Position numbers and translations under genes: made by a program
Shown: positions 59,602 to 64,000 of the stretch, in pieces
How the letters are laid out: every line of letters begins with the position of its first letter
How positions within the stretch are numbered: position 1 is the first letter of the stretch
Notes under the pieces: generated by a model
What the model saw: the letters and a program-made list of their open reading frames with translations, nothing else
The model's database searches: none
Told to the model about the DNA's origin: nothing
Assembly: GCA_037074705.1 (NCBI GenBank)
Contig: CM073591.1
Span: 81,822,532-81,886,531 of the forward strand
DNA from: Zhengitettix transpicula
Lineage: Eukaryota > Arthropoda > Insecta > Orthoptera > Tetrigidae
Direction of reading: 5' to 3'
Length of the DNA: 64,000 nt

Positions 59602-60194
59602 CTTAATGATTAATATAAAATTTATAAAAAAGGAAAATGATTTGTATCATTATCTAAAATTTCTTCACTGATGTTGAATATTCTGAATTTGAATGAATAC
59701 ACTCCTAAGATTTTCAATTATTACGTTCGAAATATTATCCAATATATTTTTAAAATTGTATAGTCTGGGTTCCAAGCCTTTTGGTATTAAAAAAATTCAT
59801 TTGGATGAAACTAGTTATAGTTATGACTTCACAGTTGTTTACATGTCGAAATTTGCGATAAGTGCGAGAGAAATTAGCAGTTAAGTGATTATTGGGAGAT
59901 AATTTATTCGAAGACTAACGAGATGTGCTGAGAATCAATATCATGTAGTCCTGGAAAGGTAGTTTAAGTAGTTAATATGACTGAGCAGAAATATTTTTTG
60001 TCTAGATATTGTCTAGGTCCCCAAGAATGCTTAAGGATTGCTTAAAAATGTATTGCATAATATTTCGAACGTAATAATTGAAAATATTAGAAGTGTATAC
60101 ATTCACATTCAGAATATTCAATATCAGTGAAGAAATTTTATATAATGATATGAATCATTTTTGTTGTTTAGAAATTTTATATTAATCATTAAGG
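59602..60194. repeat. Long inverted repeat
   Basis: Left arm about 59602-59757 and right arm about 60041-60194 are imperfect reverse complements, about 85-90% by eye, including 'caattattacgttcgaaatatta' split across 59713-59735. The spacer is about 280 bp. The arms contain no coding sequence. It looks like two terminal repeats in opposite orientation. Confidence 0.8.
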
Positions 60195-60829
60195 TCTCAT
60201 CTAGTCGTGAAGTTTTGGTAATTAAATCCGGAGAGTTCAAAAGAAAGACAAACGAAATTAATCATCTTATGCATGTCAGATAATTTGTAAAAAGGCATAT
60301 AAAGGAATTTGTACAAATTATGTCATACCCAAAATATTAGAAAAATTCAATTGTATTAACATTGAAATTATTTCCAATATGCTAAGTAATGGTATTTACA
60401 TTCATTTACATTCAATTACATATTATTATTATTTCTCTTTAGTTTGTTTCTTGTAATGCTCCTTTATAAAAATTTTCCTTCATTTCAATTACGCACATCC
60501 TGACTCGTATATTTTTTGAAAGTGCATTTAATTATTCAACCATTTTCTATGCATGCTCTTAATTTATTATTTTACTGCATTCTGGATTCTTGGAATACAG
60601 GCCATTTACTTCTTCTGAGGAATTGAGACTGCGATTTTTCCTATGGATTTTGTCAAAACATGCCATACAGTTTGCTATTTCAACCGTTACAATGTGAAGA
60701 ATCTACAGACAAATAACCAACCCACGATCGGCGGATAGAGATTTTGATGTCATTGCTTAATCACTTTTCTAATTCTTATGAATTTGGTACATAAGTTACA
60801 GGGTCAAAATCAATTAAAATAAACAAAAA
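60195..60829. other. AT-rich gene-free stretch
   Basis: Nothing recognised. Confidence 0.5.
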
Positions 60830-60899
60830 GTGTGTTTGACTGATTTATGCCACAACTCGTTAGGACAGAGCTCGGTAACAAAAACAATAGAAGCACTTC

Positions 60900-61140
60900 A
60901 TTATTCTAGCCTGATGATGAAGTTATTGCGGACAGTAGGAGTTGCTGCGTATTGTGGTGGTGTCCTTTCCAGCCCCGCCCAGTCACAGCTGGGCAACAGC
61001 CTAAAGAGGGACCTCGGGCCCACGCCGACATTCGAGGTGAACTTGATTTACGATCCATTTGCAAAATCCCATGGCTCTCCTTTGTGACAGTCAGCTAAAC
61101 GGTTGCGCAACGACCGGCCTCCAAAAGCAACGAATGGGAA
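60900..61140 (+). other. GC-richer block, unknown
   Basis: An open frame runs to 61087 through 'agccccgcccagtcacagctggg' and 'cctcgggcccacgccgac'. It could be an exon remnant or part of the SINE-like sequence that follows. No domain recognised. Confidence 0.3.
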
Positions 61141-61194
61141 GCCATCTCACAGAATTATATTTCAGCAATTAATACTCATTAAGCGTCATCTGTT

Positions 61195-61325
61195 ACGCAT
61201 TAGATGCAAGTAGCACAGCAGCTGCATAAAGACAGCATGCCTGAAAGGCTTAATTAAGGTCTCAGGTTCGACACCGGCAAAGTCGTGTTCTGCGTCTCCG
61301 TGAAATTTGCCCTGATTGAACCAGA
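61195..61325 (+). mobile_element. tRNA-derived SINE-like sequence
   Basis: 'agtagcacagcagctgcat' resembles an A box and 'ggttcgacacc' (61265-61275) is a perfect B box, at tRNA-like spacing. It continues into unrelated sequence, as in SINEs. Confidence 0.5.
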
Positions 61326-61842
61326 CTGACGCACATCCAAGATGGCTCATGACTGGTCAATTTCACAAAATTTAGCACTTATATAATATAATATAATAAA
61401 AAAATCAATAAAATCATGCCAGTTATAACCAAAAATTGGCTTTTAAAATTATTCCAAAATCTTTTATATAACGTTAAATAACTTTCGAAATCCAATAATT
61501 GATAAAAGGAAAAGTATATACACTCAAATTTATCATATTTGATATTTGAAAAAAAATTGATTATAATATTAAACAATCATTAAAGTCTCATGTACTGAAG
61601 AGGATTGACACAGTGACCTCCTGTCAGTTCTAAATCAAGAATGTTTCACGTAACACGACAGTCTGACATCCGCTAGGCCAAGACCCCGAATGGGTTGTAG
61701 CTCCAACGAGAAAAAAGTTATGGTCTCATATTCATTTTATTGTTAACAGGATGAAATCTCAAATTAGGGGCGAAATGTAATTATATATTGTTTTAATTGA
61801 ATGAATTACGTTGTTAAATATTAAACCTTTTCTCACTGCCAC
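61326..61842. other. AT-rich gene-free stretch
   Basis: No gene recognised; 'aatcattaaagtctcatgtact' at about 61577 resembles 60186-60205. Confidence 0.45.
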
Positions 61843-63112
61843 CCACTGTGATCAAAAAGTAAGGTGAAATTGTCATTTAAAACTCTCGCGCATTAGGACG
61901 GCAGGTAATTTTTTTCCTAGGTTGGTAGGACTGTCTATAATATTTGCCAAGCGTCTGTTTGTTAGAAGGTTTAATTATCTCCGAGTTACACGTATTTTTG
62001 TAAACAACCAAAAGTGAATTTTTCGATTTTTGCAAAGGGTGATTTTGTTGAGCAAAGAACTTGCATCAAATTTTGTTTGCGGAACGAATATTCTTGTGCG
62101 GACACGTTGAAAATGTTGCGGAAGGCCTTTGGTGATCAAACTATGGCACAAAAAAACGTTTATAAGTGGTACAACGTGTTCGAAGAGGGCCGAGAACGCG
62201 TTGAAGACGAACCGCGCTCTGGACGACCATCAACGTCTGCCGACGAGGGCCACGTCCAAAAAATCAAAGATTTGGTGCTTGAAAATCGTCGATGAACAAT
62301 TAGAGATCTCGCTGATAGTGTTGGAATTTAAGTTGGCTCAGCCCAAACCATTTTGAAGAATGTTTTGTGTCTCAAACGCGTCAAGTCTTGATTGATGCCA
62401 AAATCGCTCAATTTTTTGGGAAAAAAGCGTCACGTTGATGTGTGTGAAACTTTGCTGTCTGACTGTCAGTACCACTTGAAATGCATCATTACTGGATTTA
62501 CGCATACGACCCTGAAACCACCGACCAATCCAGCGAATATCGTGCAAAAGGTGAAGCAAGACCGAAAAGACCACGGCAAAGTCGATCGAAAATCAAGGTC
62601 ATGTTGACACTATTCTTTGATTATCCGCCGGTCCAAACTGTCAACAAAGAATATTATTTGAGCGTTATGCGTCGTTTGCGTGAAGCTATTCGTCTGAAAC
62701 GGCAGAAATTATGGGCGAACAACTCTTGGTTCCTTCATCACGATAATGCACCATGTCATACTGCATTGGTTCTTCGCGACTTTTTTGCCAAAAACTTGAC
62801 TCATATCGTTCCGCAGCCACCGTATTCGCCTGTTTTGGCTCCGTGCGACTTCTGGCTATTCAGCAAACTCAAAAGGCCAATGCGGGGACGCCGTTTTGAC
62901 ACGATTGAGGAGATAAAAACCGAATCGGAGAAGGTCTTGAAGGCTATACCGGAAAAAAACTATTCCGAATGTTTCGAGGGCTGGAAAAAGCGTTGGAAAA
63001 AGTGCGTTTTATCGGACGGGGATTAGTTTGAAGGGGATGAAATTGATTTGGAAGAATAAATAAAGAATTTATATTTTATATATAAATTCACCTTACTTTT
63101 TGTTCACAGTGG
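61843..63112 (+). mobile_element. mariner transposon, complete length, inactive
   Basis: 1,270 bp. The ends CCACTGTGATCAAAAAGTAA and the reverse complement of the 3' end (CCACTGTGAACAAAAAGTAA) form an inverted repeat of about 28 bp with few mismatches. A TA follows the right end (63113-63114); the matching TA on the left is not seen (61841-61842 reads 'ac'). Confidence 0.95.
62014..63059 (+). pseudogene. mariner transposase pseudogene
   Basis: IS630/Tc1/mariner-family transposase, cut-and-paste at TA. Visible parts: an N-terminal helix-turn-helix region with 'AQKNVYKWY..FEEGRERVEDEPRSGRPSTS' (62150-62240), then the catalytic domain with 'YDPET', 'WFLHHDNAPCHTA' (second Asp) and 'PYSPVLAPCDFWLFSKLKRPMRGRRF' in segments (third Asp, 34 residues on, the mariner D34D spacing). 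Damage: the expected start reads GTG (62014); in-frame stops at 62293, 62329 and 62389; a small deletion near 62491-62497 shifts the frame and removes the stretch that normally holds the first catalytic Asp; TAG at 63024. The original stop would be TAA at 63057-63059. The sequence type resembles the vertumnana/irritans groups; the group is not certain. Confidence 0.95.
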
Positions 63113-63114
63113 TA

Positions 63115-63890
63115 TAGTTATTCACAAAATTTACCTTCAACTGTCCCTTTTCATCAAAATTAATTTTTTAGTGCTCGCAATTATTGTTTCTTTTTCTTTA
63201 TGTTTTACTATTGTCCTTTAGAAAACTGTAATTGAAAAATATGAATCAAAAACAGAATAGTGTTTCGACATTTCTAATTTATATTAAAATTCTTTGATTA
63301 GTAATCCCTGTGAAACAATTCTCATACGCGAATGACAATGCCTAAGGGTTACAACACGAAAAACAAATGTTAATAAAGTGAATTTCTGGGAGGGATAAAA
63401 GATTGGTGGTGATTTTGTGTCCTATCCGCGTCTGAAAATTAATCATATGGTCAAGAAGCGTAGCATTAAGCTATATGAGATCAATCAGTAATTGTATAAT
63501 TAATTACGGTTACATATGTTTAACAAATGAAGTTTATTAAAAATTACAATTTCTTTATTTAACAATGTTCTCTTATTTATTCTCATTTTCAGAAACGATC
63601 CTAATTTTAGAACGAAATGTCGTTGGTATAATAAATTTTATGTCTCTGTCGGTTGCGCGTAAAGTGGTGCAATATTCAGAAATATTATTTTCAACTAAGT
63701 TCCTGATAACATTAAACAATCAAAAAGCACTCCAGAAGTGAACTTCAGGAAAATTCTACTCAGCCACTCCTTTTCTGTAAATGACTGTTTGCAAAACAAT
63801 GATCAATTTACATAAAATGCCATGAAGTAAAGGTAACTTGTAAATTTTAGGTTAGCTTAATTTAGGTCCATGGTGGAATTTCACACTGGA
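63115..63890. other. AT-rich gene-free stretch
   Basis: Nothing recognised between the mariner and the tRNA-like sequence. Confidence 0.5.
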
Positions 63891-63899
63891 TCGGGAGTC

Positions 63900-63981
63900 G
63901 AAAAGGGATAGCTAATTGGGTAGAGCTCCCGCCCGGTTGAGCGGGATAATAGTCCCGTGTTTGATTCCCGGTCCGGTCGAC
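63900..63981 (+). mobile_element. tRNA-like sequence (SINE head or tRNA pseudogene)
   Basis: A-box-like 'tagctaattgggtagagc' (63909-63926) and B-box-like 'gtttgattccc' (63958-63968). A perfect five-base anticodon-type stem cccgc/gcggg encloses an eight-base loop, and the T-arm is nearly complete. The acceptor stem does not pair (3' strand tccggtc versus upstream aaaggga), so an intact tRNA is unlikely. The window ends before a SINE body could be checked. Confidence 0.55.
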
Positions 63982-64000
63982 ACTTTTCCTATTTCTTAAA

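Overview
This is a eukaryotic nuclear window, almost certainly from an insect. It is AT-rich, its genes are split by long introns with canonical GT..AG borders, and it is full of transposable-element debris. The P450 is an arthropod-specific ecdysteroid-pathway enzyme. A roughly 540-bp retroposon, present here in at least nine full or partial pieces, matches my memory of sequence that is extremely abundant in cockroach (Periplaneta-type) annotations. A cockroach or close relative is therefore my best inference, not something proven from the sequence.

Three host genes could be assembled exon by exon. (1) A CLIP-domain trypsin-like serine protease lies on the + strand, 7 coding exons, 23934-34051, 340 aa, with an intact catalytic triad and an unusual activation junction. 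(2) Cyp302a1 (disembodied, the mitochondrial ecdysteroid 22-hydroxylase) lies on the + strand, 8 coding exons, 38665-46495, 514 aa, and is intact. (3) A secreted proline/tyrosine-rich repeat protein lies on the - strand, 49070-51973, with a tiny first exon that supplies the start of its signal peptide. Genes 2 and 3 are convergent. A broken copy of a protein disulfide isomerase lies just upstream of Cyp302a1. Nothing suggests that the three genes act together, beyond all being ordinary arthropod functions (extracellular proteolysis, moulting hormone synthesis, extracellular matrix or cuticle).

The rest is mobile and repetitive DNA. 1-9.5 kb: two MITE copies, a TA microsatellite, one copy of a composite repeat, a hAT-like non-autonomous element and a decayed LINE. 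9.5-14.9 kb: a nested cluster of the 540-bp retroposon and a large degenerate minisatellite with the second copy of the composite repeat. 15.1-18.3 kb: two LTR-like elements placed head to head across a TA microsatellite, next to foldback sequences. 19-29 kb: further LTR-like elements and retroposon copies, several of them inside the first protease intron. 52.7-60.2 kb: retroposon copies with target-site duplications, a perfectly periodic 93-bp repeat and long inverted repeats. 61.8-63.1 kb: a complete but dead mariner. The window ends in a tRNA-like sequence.

The most interesting recurring signal is a set of short sequences resembling the hammerhead-ribozyme core (CUGANGA, a stem, then GAAAC) inside inverted or single terminal-repeat-like pieces of several families. 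These may be relics of Penelope-like retroelements.
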